The position numbers and the translations under genes were made by a program. From an uncultured Clostridia bacterium (GTDB lineage: Bacteria > Bacillota > Clostridia > TANB77 > CAG-465), in NCBI GenBank assembly GCA_944388585.1, contig CALXJI010000001.1:186001-250000 (forward strand): a DNA stretch of 64,000 nt, written 5' to 3'. This document shows positions 34,988 through 44,913 of the stretch, piece by piece. Position 1 is the first letter of the stretch; the number at the start of each line of letters is the position of its first letter. The notes under the pieces were generated by a model that saw only the letters and a list, made by a program, of their open reading frames with translations, made no database searches and was not told the origin of the DNA.

Positions 34988-36457
34988 TTATTTTCTCCTT
35001 TCTAATTGCTTTTCAAAGCTATCTTTTGTATTAAAATCTTTATTAAATTTTTGCTCTGGATCTGCACACTTATCTTCATACTTTTCTTTATTATTTTGAC
35101 ATACTTCTTCTTGAGATTTTAATATACTAGATAAGAATTTCTCTTTTTCTTTAGAAGGAGTTATATCATATAAAGTTGAGCCATAATGAGATAATTGTTC
35201 TACTAAAGGTGGATAATCTCTATTAATTTCTGTTATTCCTCTTTCATTAAAAAAATTTTCTACATAGTCTTCAGGGATATGATACGAGCTTATAGCACAC
35301 TTTGCCATTAAAGCTTTTACCTCTTTAATAGATAGTCTATTTCCCTTTTGAGAGTTAATTAATAATTTCTCGGTTTCATATTCATCTTTAATATTATATT
35401 TTCTTGAATACTTTTTTATATAAGATTTGGGAAATGTATAATTATTATTGTATTTTATATATTTATCATATTCATCTTTATTAATAGTAATTATTCTACA
35501 CGTATCTTTGCCATCTTTAGTTCTTTTAACTCCATCTGGAACAATAAAAGTAATTAAAGCTTGATCTTCATATAATTCTTCACCTTTACTTTTGTTTTCT
35601 TTTTTTGCTCTATCTTGAAATAACAATAATTGCTTCGCAGCAATGTTTTTCATTTTATAAAAATCTACTGCTGTATCCTCAATATGTAAAGAATATGCAA
35701 AGCGCCATAAAAAATCTTTATCTACCTTTTGATCTGGATAAACCTTTTTAATCAAATTAATCATCTTTTTTACATTAGGATTTTGCTCTAGAGATAAATC
35801 ATCATTAAATGAATCTCTATTTTTAAAAACATCTTTTGCATCACACGCATATTCTGAACTATTTCTATATAATTTAAGTGCATTATATATCTTTTTATTA
35901 AAATTATTTCTCATTTTTTCTAATTTAACGCTATTTCCTTGTTTACCACCATAATTTTTTATATCAAAATTCATATTTCCAGCTATAGTTTCAATTTCTT
36001 CTTCACATTTGTGTGCTAGAGTATTAGACCAAGTATTTAATTTTTGATATATTTCATCTTCTAAGGCATACTTATTATCCTTAAAATTTTTTGTTACTAT
36101 ATCCTTAGAATTACTATTTTGTAATATTTGACCTATAGATATTTTTGATTTTCCAGCTAAAGGTTTAATTTCATTTATATTGTTATATATGCTTTCTGAT
36201 GATTCCATTGCTTTATAAAAGAAATAGTCACTTTTATAATCAGCATTATATGTTTTAATCATATTATCTTTGAAATCTGTATTTTCAATAAGAGTATAAT
36301 AATATAGCAATATTTTTTTATCATAATCTTGCATTTTTAGTCTTGCTTTTTTATTGTCAAAATCATTTATATACTCTTCACATGTCTTTATAGCAGTTTT
36401 TATGCTATTTTTAGTACTACTATTTAATAAATTTGATATTAATTTTTTCTTTATCAT
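34988..36457 (-). CDS. Large hypothetical protein
   Basis: 489 residues from ATG 36457, with GAGGG 6 bases upstream; an ATG 12 codons earlier lacks a site. No signal peptide or membrane helix. Helical and charged throughout, with a possible strand-rich middle (QALITFIVPDGVKRTKDGKD, then TCRIITINKDEYDKYI at about 315-340). Cys residues are scattered. Nothing matches a family I know. It is the first gene of the three-gene unknown cluster. Confidence 0.7.
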   Translation of the reverse strand: MIKKKLISNLLNSSTKNSIKTAIKTCEEYINDFDNKKARLKMQDYDKKILLYYYTLIENTDFKDNMIKTYNADYKSDYFFYKAMESSESIYNNINEIKPLAGKSKISIGQILQNSNSKDIVTKNFKDNKYALEDEIYQKLNTWSNTLAHKCEEEIETIAGNMNFDIKNYGGKQGNSVKLEKMRNNFNKKIYNALKLYRNSSEYACDAKDVFKNRDSFNDDLSLEQNPNVKKMINLIKKVYPDQKVDKDFLWRFAYSLHIEDTAVDFYKMKNIAAKQLLLFQDRAKKENKSKGEELYEDQALITFIVPDGVKRTKDGKDTCRIITINKDEYDKYIKYNNNYTFPKSYIKKYSRKYNIKDEYETEKLLINSQKGNRLSIKEVKALMAKCAISSYHIPEDYVENFFNERGITEINRDYPPLVEQLSHYGSTLYDITPSKEKEKFLSSILKSQEEVCQNNKEKYEDKCADPEQKFNKDFNTKDSFEKQLERRK

Positions 36458-36523
36458 ATTTTCCCTCTTTATATTATAAGAATATATTAGCATGAATAAA
36501 TAAAATATACAACAAAAAAATAA

Positions 36524-36552
36524 AAAGATACCTTGAATAAGGCATCTTTATT
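36524..36552 (-). terminator. Rho-independent terminator of polA operon
   Basis: AAAGATGCCTT / AAGGTATCTTT on the minus strand followed by TTATTTTTTT. Confidence 0.85.
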
Positions 36553-36559
36553 TAAATAT

Positions 36560-37126
36560 TTACTCATTTAATTTAGGATATATTACTTTATACATTTTAT
36601 AATTGTGTATAACTTTTTTTAAATATTTTGTCGTTTCTTTAAATGGTAGTTCTACATCTGTTGTATTAAGATCTTGTGATATTTGTCCTTGGCTTATCCA
36701 TTTATCTACATTTCCAATTCCTGCATTATATGAGCATATAGCTAAATAATAATTACCATTATACCTACTTATTAAAGAGGCTAAATACTGACATCCAAGT
36801 TCAATATTTATATCTTCATTATATATATTTTCTTCGTTTAATGAATCGACAGAATTTGTAATCTCATTTACTTCTTTTGCAGTAGATTCTGTAATTTGCA
36901 TAAGACCTTTTGCATTTTTAGACGAAGTTGCATGCTTATCAAAACCACTTTCGGCATTAATTACTGCAAATACTAAATATGGATCCAAGTTATATTTTTT
37001 TGAATATTCTAGCACCTCGTCTTTATATTCAAGTGGGTAAACATATGTTTTTATACCTATAAATCCACATACAGCTAATATTAAAAATATAATAATCAAG
37101 CTATATGAAATTACCTTTTTATTCAT
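36560..37126 (-). CDS. Lytic transglycosylase (SLT, GH23), membrane anchored
   Basis: 188 residues. Membrane helix at about 7-27, then the SLT domain: catalytic Glu in VFAVINAESGFDKHATS, the AKGLMQITESTA block, NIELGCQYLASLISRYNGN and YYLAICSYNAGIGNVDKW. It cleaves peptidoglycan with anhydro-muramyl ends outside the membrane. It follows polA by 23 bases with an AGAGAGG site. Size and layout match small YjbJ/MltE-like enzymes of Firmicutes. Confidence 0.92.
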   Translation of the reverse strand: MNKKVISYSLIIIFLILAVCGFIGIKTYVYPLEYKDEVLEYSKKYNLDPYLVFAVINAESGFDKHATSSKNAKGLMQITESTAKEVNEITNSVDSLNEENIYNEDINIELGCQYLASLISRYNGNYYLAICSYNAGIGNVDKWISQGQISQDLNTTDVELPFKETTKYLKKVIHNYKMYKVIYPKLNE

Positions 37127-37149
37127 ATTTACCTCTCTTTCATTAAATA

Positions 37150-39903
37150 TTATTTAGCATCATACCAGCTTTTTCCTACGTTTAAGTCAACATCAAGTGG
37201 TATATCAAGTTTTACAACGTTTTCCATTGCTTCTCTCATAAGCAACTTAACTTTTTCTATTTCATCATCATAAGTTTCTACAATAAGTTCATCATGTACT
37301 TGCATTACAAGTTTTGATTTTAAATTGTTTTCTTTTAGTACTTTATATAGTTTATTCATAGCAATTTTAATTATATCTGCTGCACTTCCTTGAATAGGAG
37401 TATTCATAGCTATTCTTTCTCCAAATTGTACTATATTTTTATTTTTATTTTTTAGCTCAGGGATATATCTTCTTCTATTAAATAAAGTAGTTACATATCC
37501 TTTTTCTTTTGCCTCTTTAACTATATTTTGCATAAATTCATGTATTCCTTTATATTTTTCAAAATAAGTATTAATATATTCTTTTGCTTCTTTCCATGAT
37601 GTGCCAACATTTTTTGCCAGTCCAAACTCACTAATTCCATAAACAATACCAAAATTCACTGCTTTTGCTTTTGAACGCATTTGTTTTGTAACGTCTTCTA
37701 CATTAACGCCAAAAACTTGTGATGCAGTAACTTTATGTACATCTACCCCATCTATAAAAGCTTGTTGCATAACTCTGTCTTTAGATATATGTGATAACAC
37801 TCTAAGTTCAATTTGACTATAGTCTGCATCTACTATTTTTTTATTTTCTGGAGCTGTAAAGAAAGTTCTAATTTTACTTCCAAGCTCAAGTCTTATAGGG
37901 ATATTTTGAAGATTAGGTTCTACACTACTAAGTCTTCCTGTAGATGTTACAGTCTGCATAAATGTAGTATGTATTCTAGAATCTTCTTTTATAGTTGCTT
38001 TAAGTCCATCTACATATGTAGATTTTAACTTCATTGTTTGTCTATATTCTATAATTAATGGTATTATTTCATGATATTCTTCTAATGACTCTAAAACATC
38101 TTTATCTGTAGAATATCCAGTTTTTGTCTTCTTTTTTGTAGGTAGTTTTAATTTATCAAATAAAATAGTACCTAACTGTTGAGTAGAATTTATATTAAAT
38201 TCCTCTCCAGCAGTCAAATATATTTCTTTTTCAAGTTCCTCAATTTTCTTACTTATTTCTTTTCCAAACTCTTCTAATTTTTCTTTATCTACATACATTC
38301 CAACTGTTTCCATACTCGCAAGAGTTTCGGAAAGTGGCATTTCTATAGAATAGAATAGCTCTAGCATGTTATCATCCTTCAATTTTTTTTCAATTATCTT
38401 TCTAGAGTTAAATATCCCCTTTGTAGCTAATGCAATATCTAATAATAATTCATTATCTATTTTTTCTAAATCTTGTTGATTATCGAATAAGGATAATTGT
38501 ACTTGTTTTTTAGCATCATTTTTTATATTTAAATTTATATTAAATAACTCTTCAAGTATACCTTCAAACTTATAGCTTCTTGTTGAATCTAATAAATAAT
38601 ATGCAATAAGTAAGTCATATTTAAAATTATTTATATTATCGCAAATATTAGTAAAAAGAAAACGCATATCTTGCTTTACATTATATCCTAATTTTTCACA
38701 ACTAGAATTTGCAAACTTAGTTAATATACTTTTTATATATTCTTTTTCATCTTTCAATGAATCAAAGTTTAAGATATAACATTTGTCATCTACATTTGAA
38801 TAAATAGATAAAAAGTTTCTATCGTTTATATTTAAAATATTGTTAAATGCTTGGTTGTTATCATTTATATTCAATATATATGAAATTTCTTTATTTTTGA
38901 ATAAATTATCTAAAATAGATTTATAATTTATATAATTTAATTTATCTATTACTATAATGTTTTTAGTATCCATATTAATTTTAACTTCAACTAATTCATT
39001 TTTTTCTATCTCTGTATTATCAAAATCGTACTTTGCTAAAAACTTATTAAATGATAATTTCTTAAATATCTTATAAAGTTCTTCTTTATTTACTTCACAC
39101 ACTTTATTTTCTTCATAATTTAATGCTATAGGCACATTTCTATTTATTGTAGCAAGTGTATAGCTAAGTCTTGCCATTTCTTCATCATTTTTTAATTTTT
39201 CTATTATTTTTGCACTTGCATCTAAAGTATCTATATTTTTATATATATTATCTAGTGTAGTATATTTATATATTAAATTATATGCTGTTTTTTCTCCTAT
39301 CCCTTTTACTCCTGGAATATTGTCTGAAGAGTCTCCCATTAATGATTTTATATCAACTATCTGATGTGGTTCAATTTGCTTTTCTTCTTTTAAAAGTTCA
39401 GGTGTATATACTGTATAATCTGTTTTTCCCATTTTACTTGATGGAAAAATTATACTAGTTTTATCTGATATTAGCTGATAAGAGTCTCTATCACCTGTCA
39501 AAATATATGTAAAAACATCTTTATCTTTATTTTTCTCATTTAAAGAGGCAATAGTTCCAAGTATGTCATCAGCCTCATAACCCTCCATTTCAAATATATG
39601 AATATTCATAGCCTTTAATACTTCTTTTATTATAGGGACCTGTTCTTTTAGCTCATCTGGCATACCTTTTCTTGTTCCCTTATATTCTTCATACATCTTA
39701 TGTCTAAATGTAGGTGCTTTAAGATCAAACGCTACTGCAACATAATCTGGATTAAATTTATCTATAATCATATAATAAATATTTAAAAATCCAAATACAG
39801 CATTAGTATGTATTCCATCTTTTGTAGTCATTCTTGCTCCTGCAAGACCATAAAATGCTCTATTTAATATACTATTACCATCAACTATTAAAAATTTCTC
39901 CAT
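37150..39903 (-). CDS. polA: DNA polymerase I
   Basis: 917 residues. N-terminal 5' nuclease with FLIVDGNSILNRAFYGL, EGYEADDILGT, LTGDRDSYQLI and the helical GEKTAYNLI block. The central 3'-5' exonuclease-like domain lacks the Asp-x-Glu of proofreading enzymes (IIVIDKLNYINYK stands there), so proofreading is probably absent, as in many Firmicutes. The polymerase domain has motif A DADYSQIELRVLSH, motif B RSKAKAVNFGIVYG and motif C MQVHDELIVE. Acts in Okazaki maturation and repair. Confidence 0.98.
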   Translation of the reverse strand: MEKFLIVDGNSILNRAFYGLAGARMTTKDGIHTNAVFGFLNIYYMIIDKFNPDYVAVAFDLKAPTFRHKMYEEYKGTRKGMPDELKEQVPIIKEVLKAMNIHIFEMEGYEADDILGTIASLNEKNKDKDVFTYILTGDRDSYQLISDKTSIIFPSSKMGKTDYTVYTPELLKEEKQIEPHQIVDIKSLMGDSSDNIPGVKGIGEKTAYNLIYKYTTLDNIYKNIDTLDASAKIIEKLKNDEEMARLSYTLATINRNVPIALNYEENKVCEVNKEELYKIFKKLSFNKFLAKYDFDNTEIEKNELVEVKINMDTKNIIVIDKLNYINYKSILDNLFKNKEISYILNINDNNQAFNNILNINDRNFLSIYSNVDDKCYILNFDSLKDEKEYIKSILTKFANSSCEKLGYNVKQDMRFLFTNICDNINNFKYDLLIAYYLLDSTRSYKFEGILEELFNINLNIKNDAKKQVQLSLFDNQQDLEKIDNELLLDIALATKGIFNSRKIIEKKLKDDNMLELFYSIEMPLSETLASMETVGMYVDKEKLEEFGKEISKKIEELEKEIYLTAGEEFNINSTQQLGTILFDKLKLPTKKKTKTGYSTDKDVLESLEEYHEIIPLIIEYRQTMKLKSTYVDGLKATIKEDSRIHTTFMQTVTSTGRLSSVEPNLQNIPIRLELGSKIRTFFTAPENKKIVDADYSQIELRVLSHISKDRVMQQAFIDGVDVHKVTASQVFGVNVEDVTKQMRSKAKAVNFGIVYGISEFGLAKNVGTSWKEAKEYINTYFEKYKGIHEFMQNIVKEAKEKGYVTTLFNRRRYIPELKNKNKNIVQFGERIAMNTPIQGSAADIIKIAMNKLYKVLKENNLKSKLVMQVHDELIVETYDDEIEKVKLLMREAMENVVKLDIPLDVDLNVGKSWYDAK

Positions 39904-39929
39904 TTTCTACTCCTTTATATATCCTTTAT

Positions 39930-40367
39930 TTATCCTTTATTTATCCATTCCATATAATATATTTTTTGTCCAGTTTTAATATCTTCAGCTTCTTTTACTA
40001 TTTTAAAAGCATTATTTATAAAAAAGTTAACACTACTGGACTCTTTAAATACTTTTACTTTTAATACTTTCTTATCTTTTTTTAATTCATTTATAAGAGC
40101 TGTTCCAACGCCCTTATGCTGGTATAAAGTATCAACATAGAGATATGAAATACATTCTTTATCTATCATACCTATAAAACCCAATATATTATCTTTATAT
40201 TCGCAAACCAAGATATTTTGTAGATCTAAATTATCATAAAGTATTTTACTTTCATTTTTAAAATAATCTATAGGTAGAAAATTATATTCTTTTAAAGCTG
40301 CTTGATACCATAAACTTATTACTTTATCCTTTTCATCTTCAGATTTAAAATTTATACCTCTTATCAT
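39930..40367 (-). CDS. GNAT family N-acetyltransferase
   Basis: 145 residues from ATG 40367, which overlaps the hemW stop as ATGA and has GGGAGAG 7 bases upstream. GNAT features: motif A YLYVDTLYQHKGVGTALINEL with the acetyl-CoA loop Q-x-x-G-x-G-T, and the earlier strands ILVCEYKDNILGFIGM. The acceptor substrate cannot be told from sequence. Co-translated with hemW. Confidence 0.88.
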   Translation of the reverse strand: MIRGINFKSEDEKDKVISLWYQAALKEYNFLPIDYFKNESKILYDNLDLQNILVCEYKDNILGFIGMIDKECISYLYVDTLYQHKGVGTALINELKKDKKVLKVKVFKESSSVNFFINNAFKIVKEAEDIKTGQKIYYMEWINKG

Positions 40368-41509
40368 ATAAATCTCTCCCATACAATGTTTGCTACCTCT
40401 AAACCTCTATCAGTGAGTTTTATATTGCTATTTTTTCTTTCAAGAAGTCCTTCAGTTATAAGTTCATTTATATCGTCTAGGAATATATCATTTATATCTT
40501 TTTTATATCTTAATTTAAAATCATTTACATCTAATCCAGCTGTTTTTCTAAGTGAAAGTATAATATATTCTTTCATGAGTCCAAGTAAATCCATTTCTTC
40601 TTTTTCTATAATAATATCTTTATTCGATAATATATCATCTATATATTTTTCAATATTTGTTTCGTTTTTATACCTTGTTCCACCAAAAAAGCTAGAAGCA
40701 TTTACTCCAAATCCTAAATATTTACCTTGATTCCAATAGTTTAAGTTGTGTTTAGATTCAAATCCTAAAATTGAATAATTAGATATTTCATATCTATTAT
40801 ATCCATGTTTGGGTAAGATTTCATTTAAATATTTATACATTTCGTATTCTTCATCTTCTTCTACTAGACTTAAATATCCTTCTTTAAGTAAAAATGCAAG
40901 TTTAGTATTTTCATGTACTTCTAGATTATATATAGATATATGTTTAATATTTTTACTTTTTAAGTTTACTACATAATCCATTGTATTTTTAAACATATCT
41001 AAACTTAAATTTGGTAATGGATATATAAGGTCAACAGAGATATTGTCAAAACCTACTTTGTTCATAATATTTAAAGCTTTTTCAAAATCTTCTATACTAT
41101 GTGCTCTTCCTATTGTTTTTAAAATCTCATTATAATTAGATTGAAGACCTACACTTAATCTATTAATACCACTTTCTTTATATAATTTAAGTTTTTCTTC
41201 GGTTATGCTATTAGGATTTAACTCTATTGTTATCTCCTTTATTTTATCTTTGTTTACAAGTAGATAAATAGTATCAAGTATTTGTTTTATATATTTTGCA
41301 TCTATATATGAAGGTGTACCTCCTCCTATATATATTGTAGACACATCATATTGACTTAGTATTTCTGCATTTTTTAGTATTTCATTACATAATGCATATA
41401 TATATTTATCAATTAATTCATCTTTATTTTGATATGATATAAAATCACAATAATAACATTTTTTTAAACAAAAAGGTATATGTATATATATTCCTATTTC
41501 ATTATTCAT
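40364..41509 (-). CDS. hemW: HemW, radical SAM heme chaperone-like protein
   Basis: 381 residues. Radical SAM cluster motif CLKKCYYCDF (C-x3-C-x2-C), then TIYIGGGTPSYID, ELNPNSITEEKLKLYKESGINRLSVGLQS and the GRAHS block. The C-terminal HemN-like domain is present. HemW-type proteins lack coproporphyrinogen oxidase activity and are linked to heme delivery; older annotations call them HemN. Promoter TTGAAA-17-TAGAAT upstream. Confidence 0.94.
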   Translation of the reverse strand: MNNEIGIYIHIPFCLKKCYYCDFISYQNKDELIDKYIYALCNEILKNAEILSQYDVSTIYIGGGTPSYIDAKYIKQILDTIYLLVNKDKIKEITIELNPNSITEEKLKLYKESGINRLSVGLQSNYNEILKTIGRAHSIEDFEKALNIMNKVGFDNISVDLIYPLPNLSLDMFKNTMDYVVNLKSKNIKHISIYNLEVHENTKLAFLLKEGYLSLVEEDEEYEMYKYLNEILPKHGYNRYEISNYSILGFESKHNLNYWNQGKYLGFGVNASSFFGGTRYKNETNIEKYIDDILSNKDIIIEKEEMDLLGLMKEYIILSLRKTAGLDVNDFKLRYKKDINDIFLDDINELITEGLLERKNSNIKLTDRGLEVANIVWERFI

Positions 41510-41535
41510 GTATATTCTCCTCTTAGTCTTTTTTT

Positions 41536-41564
41536 ATTCTATCATAAACATTTTTTCATTTCAA
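41536..41564 (-). promoter_or_regulatory. Promoter of hemW-GNAT
   Basis: On the minus strand TTGAAA (41559-41564), 17-base spacer, TAGAAT (41536-41541). Confidence 0.65.
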
Positions 41565-41621
41565 GAATAAAAAACAACTATTAAAGTCAAAGATATAATA
41601 ATTTTGCAAATATTATATCTA

Positions 41622-41656
41622 AAAAAAGTAAGTTAAACTTAATAACTTACTTTTTT
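41622..41656 (-). terminator. Rho-independent terminator of rpmE-prmC-whiA
   Basis: Perfect AAAAAAGTAAGTTA / TAACTTACTTTTTT stem, functional on either strand. Confidence 0.85.
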
Positions 41657-41665
41657 ATTAATTAT

Positions 41666-42409
41666 TTATTTTATTATATCATCTGCTATTTGAATTAACT
41701 TATCTAATCTATGCTTTAAACCAGATTTAGATATTTTATTTTTTCCAGATGTTTTAGCTGCAATTTCTTCAAGAGTTGCTGTTGGATATTTTTCTCTTAA
41801 AGAGGCAGTATATTTTAGTTTTTCTGATAACATAGAAAATCTACCGCTATTTTTTATTGTCTTAATTGCTTCTAATTGTTTTAATGCAGAATTTACAGAC
41901 TTTGTCATATTAGCAATTTCACAATTACTCATTCTATTTTTTGTATTATTTACATCTTTTAATACTCGTATTTCTTCAAATTGTAGCATACTTTTATTTG
42001 CTTCTAATAAACTTAGCATATATGATATCTGTTCAGATTCTTTAAAATATACTATATATACATTTGCTTTTGGTCTTTTTACTAGTTTTGGTGTAAAGTC
42101 TAAAAGTGCCAGCATATCTATAAAATATTCTGCACACGATTTATTTTTAAAGCTTGCTTCAAATCTATAATCACTATTTGGATCTACTATACAGCCACTT
42201 GCTAAAAATACACCCTTTATTACCGTTTTTATTTCTTCTTCAGACAAATTTGATATTTCAAAATAATCATTGAAATCTTTTAGTAAATCATTTTTATATT
42301 GTGCTTCTGTTAAATATTCTCCAAACTTTTCTGCTTTTATTAAATATGGATCTTTATTTTTATCATAAAATTTTAATATTTCTTCTCTTACTTGCCCTGA
42401 AAACGACAT
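41666..42409 (-). CDS. whiA: WhiA family sporulation/division regulator, short form
   Basis: 247 residues; WhiA is normally about 300-315. The N-terminal LAGLIDADG-like part is shortened but recognisable (IKGVFLASGCIVDPNSDYRFE, FIDMLALLDFTPKLVKR), and the C-terminal helix-turn-helix is complete (KLKYTASLREKYPTATLEEIAA, SGLKHRLDKLIQIADDI). WhiA binds DNA and affects cell division and chromosome segregation in Gram-positives. It overlaps prmC by 22 bases. The usual neighbours rapZ and yvcK are absent. Confidence 0.9.
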   Translation of the reverse strand: MSFSGQVREEILKFYDKNKDPYLIKAEKFGEYLTEAQYKNDLLKDFNDYFEISNLSEEEIKTVIKGVFLASGCIVDPNSDYRFEASFKNKSCAEYFIDMLALLDFTPKLVKRPKANVYIVYFKESEQISYMLSLLEANKSMLQFEEIRVLKDVNNTKNRMSNCEIANMTKSVNSALKQLEAIKTIKNSGRFSMLSEKLKYTASLREKYPTATLEEIAAKTSGKNKISKSGLKHRLDKLIQIADDIIK

Positions 42410-44157
42410 ATTATCCCCCTATCATTTCCACCATAATCTTTTATATCTTCTAATATTTTATACTCTTTATTTTCATTTATAATCTGCTTTATGTCTTCTA
42501 ACTGATCATATCCTATTTCTAAAAGTAACAGTCCATTTATTTTTAATACTTCTTTTGCCTCTTTAATAATTCTTCTATATATACTAAGACCATCTTTTCC
42601 TCCATCTAAAGCAAGATGTGGTTCTTTTTTTACTTCTTCTTGCAATGTAGGAATAACATCTGTCTTTATATATGGTGGATTTGATATTATCATATCTACT
42701 TTTAAATCTTCTAATAATAAATTTTTATTTTCTTTGTCATCAGTATTAATATTTTCATTACTATTTTCTATTTCTTTTACTGCTGTTTTTATTTCTTCTA
42801 TCTTTTTAGTTAATAAATCTGACTCTATTACCTTTACCTTTTCGTATACTCCATTTGTTGTAATATTTCTTTTAGCAACATTTAATGCATTTTTAGATAT
42901 ATCTATAAGTTCGATAGATGCATTCTCTATATTAACATTTTTTATAATTGATATTCCTATTGCTCCACTACCTGTACACAAATCTATTAGCTTAGTTAAC
43001 TTTTCATCTTCTATATATTTAATTGCCTTCTCAACTAATACTTCTGTATCTTGTCTTGGAATTAATACATTTTCATCTACATAATACTTTTCTTTATAAA
43101 AATACTGCTTATGTGTTATATACTGTAATGGATATTTTTCATTATAATATTTATTTAATAATCTATTTGATTCTATTTCTTGATTTATTCTTAAAAGCAT
43201 TGTATCTTTATTTAAAAATATCATATTTCTATCTACATTAGTTACATACTCAAGGATTGCATATATATCTTGAACTTCATATTCTCTATTAGACAAATTC
43301 TTATGGATATAATTAGTTATGTATTTATTAATCTCTATTCCATTTTTTTCTCTTATAGATGCAATTATTCCGTACATAGCAACTTCCATCATATCATCTG
43401 TTGGTTCTTTTGTTGTTACAAGCTGTATTAACGTAGCTGGATAATTTATAACATCAAAAGGCTTTGGAAGAATTGAAAAAATATTTACAATTTCATAAGC
43501 TATTCCCATATTTAGTATTGTTAAAAGTATCATAGCAATATCTTTTAATATTAGATTATCTATTGGTATAAATACACTTAATATAGTAAGTATTATAAAA
43601 TACACAACAAAATTTCCACCACATCTTTTATGAAAACGTGAAGATTTCTTTATATTTTCTATAGTAAGTCCCTCTTCACCTGATCTTTCATATGCATTTA
43701 CTGCTTTGTGTTCTGCTCCATGATACATAAACAATATATCTAATTCTTTTGCAAATTTCATAGAAATTAAATATATTAGAAATTCAAGTAAAATTATACT
43801 TATTTGTACAACGTTTCTTAAATCGTTTTTAAAAAATGCAGATATAATTATAGGTATTGTAATGCATATAATACATATTATTAAATAAAAATATATTATC
43901 TTTTTATTACTCTTACTATCATTTTCACCACTAGAATCCATAAATGTAGGAGCCGCATTATTTAGTTGTGATGATATACCAAGTATTCCTCTTATTATAG
44001 GAATACTATTTATTATATTTTTGCCACTATTAAATTCGCTTGTTTGACATCTTATATTTTTATTATTTCTTTGAGCAATAACTTGCCTATAATCTGAGCT
44101 AAAAATTATTCCATTAAATAAGGCAACTCCTCCTGTATGAACTTTTTTCTTATTCAT
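42388..44157 (-). CDS. prmC: Fusion of DUF1385 (YqhQ-like) and PrmC methyltransferase
   Basis: 589 residues in one frame. Residues about 1-275 are a YqhQ/DUF1385 membrane protein: GGVALFNGIIFSSDYRQVIA, RGILGI, ILFMYHGAEHKAVNAYERSGE, RFHKRCGGNFVVYFI, with about four membrane helices. Residues about 290-589 are release-factor glutamine methyltransferase: IPRQDTEVLVEKAI, DLCTGSGAIGIS, the catalytic NPPY in IISNPPYI, ALDGGKDGLSIYRRII. A Lys/Glu/Asn-rich insertion of about 30 residues precedes NPPY. PrmC modifies the GGQ Gln of RF1/RF2. In other Clostridia yqhQ, prmC and prfA are separate neighbours; here the first two are joined and prfA is not next to them. Confidence 0.9.
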   Translation of the reverse strand: MNKKKVHTGGVALFNGIIFSSDYRQVIAQRNNKNIRCQTSEFNSGKNIINSIPIIRGILGISSQLNNAAPTFMDSSGENDSKSNKKIIYFYLIICIICITIPIIISAFFKNDLRNVVQISIILLEFLIYLISMKFAKELDILFMYHGAEHKAVNAYERSGEEGLTIENIKKSSRFHKRCGGNFVVYFIILTILSVFIPIDNLILKDIAMILLTILNMGIAYEIVNIFSILPKPFDVINYPATLIQLVTTKEPTDDMMEVAMYGIIASIREKNGIEINKYITNYIHKNLSNREYEVQDIYAILEYVTNVDRNMIFLNKDTMLLRINQEIESNRLLNKYYNEKYPLQYITHKQYFYKEKYYVDENVLIPRQDTEVLVEKAIKYIEDEKLTKLIDLCTGSGAIGISIIKNVNIENASIELIDISKNALNVAKRNITTNGVYEKVKVIESDLLTKKIEEIKTAVKEIENSNENINTDDKENKNLLLEDLKVDMIISNPPYIKTDVIPTLQEEVKKEPHLALDGGKDGLSIYRRIIKEAKEVLKINGLLLLEIGYDQLEDIKQIINENKEYKILEDIKDYGGNDRGIICRFQGK

Positions 44158-44227
44158 TTTACAACTTTCTCCTTTGTTAAATTTATATTTTATTAATACA
44201 GAATATATTATATCAAAAAATAGAAAA

Positions 44228-44256
44228 AAAGAGTACCCATAGTAGGCACTCTTTAG
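44228..44256 (-). terminator. Rho-independent terminator of rpmE
   Basis: AAAGAGTGCC / GGTACTCTTT on the minus strand followed by TTTTTCTA. Confidence 0.75.
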
Positions 44257-44269
44257 TATAATTATATTA

Positions 44270-44476
44270 TTATTTTTGGTTTAAACCATACTTTTCCATA
44301 AATTTAGCAGCTCTACCCTTATTAGATATTGCTTGTTTTTGACCAGTGAAAAATGGATGACATGCACTACATGTATCAACTCTCATTTCTTCTTTTACTG
44401 AACCTGTTTCAATAACATTGCCACAAGCACATCTAATTGTAGCTTTTCCGTATTTTGGTTGTATATCTTTTTTCAT
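44270..44476 (-). CDS. rpmE: Ribosomal protein bL31, zinc-binding form
   Basis: 68 residues from ATG 44476 (GGGGAAGG upstream, 8 bases). The zinc ligands are kept as CAC...CSAC (RCACGNVIETG, VDTCSACHPFFTG), the C+ type. An alternative GTG three codons upstream overlaps the ribosome binding site. Part of the 50S subunit central protuberance and a cellular zinc reserve. Confidence 0.97.
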   Translation of the reverse strand: MKKDIQPKYGKATIRCACGNVIETGSVKEEMRVDTCSACHPFFTGQKQAISNKGRAAKFMEKYGLNQK

Positions 44477-44630
44477 TTTTTTCACCTTCCCCGTTTCAGT
44501 TTTAAATAGTTACTTTGTTATTTTAACATAACTAGAATAAAAAAACAAGTTTTTTAATAAAGTTTTTTAAAATATTCTTTATTATCTATTGCTACACCAT
44601 TTACATATACTGTATTAGGAGGTGATACAT

Positions 44631-44837
44631 ATGTTAAATCCAATGATAAATCCTAAAAAAATTTTAAACTCTTTTTTGCGTTCAAGTAATGTAAAACTTC
44701 CTTTATCTAACTCTCATTATATTACTGGAAAAAATATATACTTTTTTTCTAATCTAGCATGTGTAGAAAATACGCTATCTTCTTTTACAAATAATATGAA
44801 ATATTATTTAAATTTATTTACTAAAAAATATAAATAA
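44631..44837 (+). CDS. Small hypothetical protein
   Basis: 68 residues. An exceptionally good Shine-Dalgarno, GGAGGTGAT, lies 4 bases before ATG 44631, and this is the main reason to believe it. The product (MLNPMINPKKILNSFLRSS...) is basic with Asn, Ser and Leu, without a clear membrane helix. It lies between divergent rpmE and murA, 76 bases before murA, with no terminator between, so it could be a leader gene of murA. No family known. Confidence 0.5.
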   Translation: MLNPMINPKKILNSFLRSSNVKLPLSNSHYITGKNIYFFSNLACVENTLSSFTNNMKYYLNLFTKKYK

Positions 44838-44913
44838 TAAAATTATTGTTTTTTTTACTTTTCTATGATATACTCATTGTTGATTTTTATAATTTAGATT
44901 GGAGGAATTGTAT

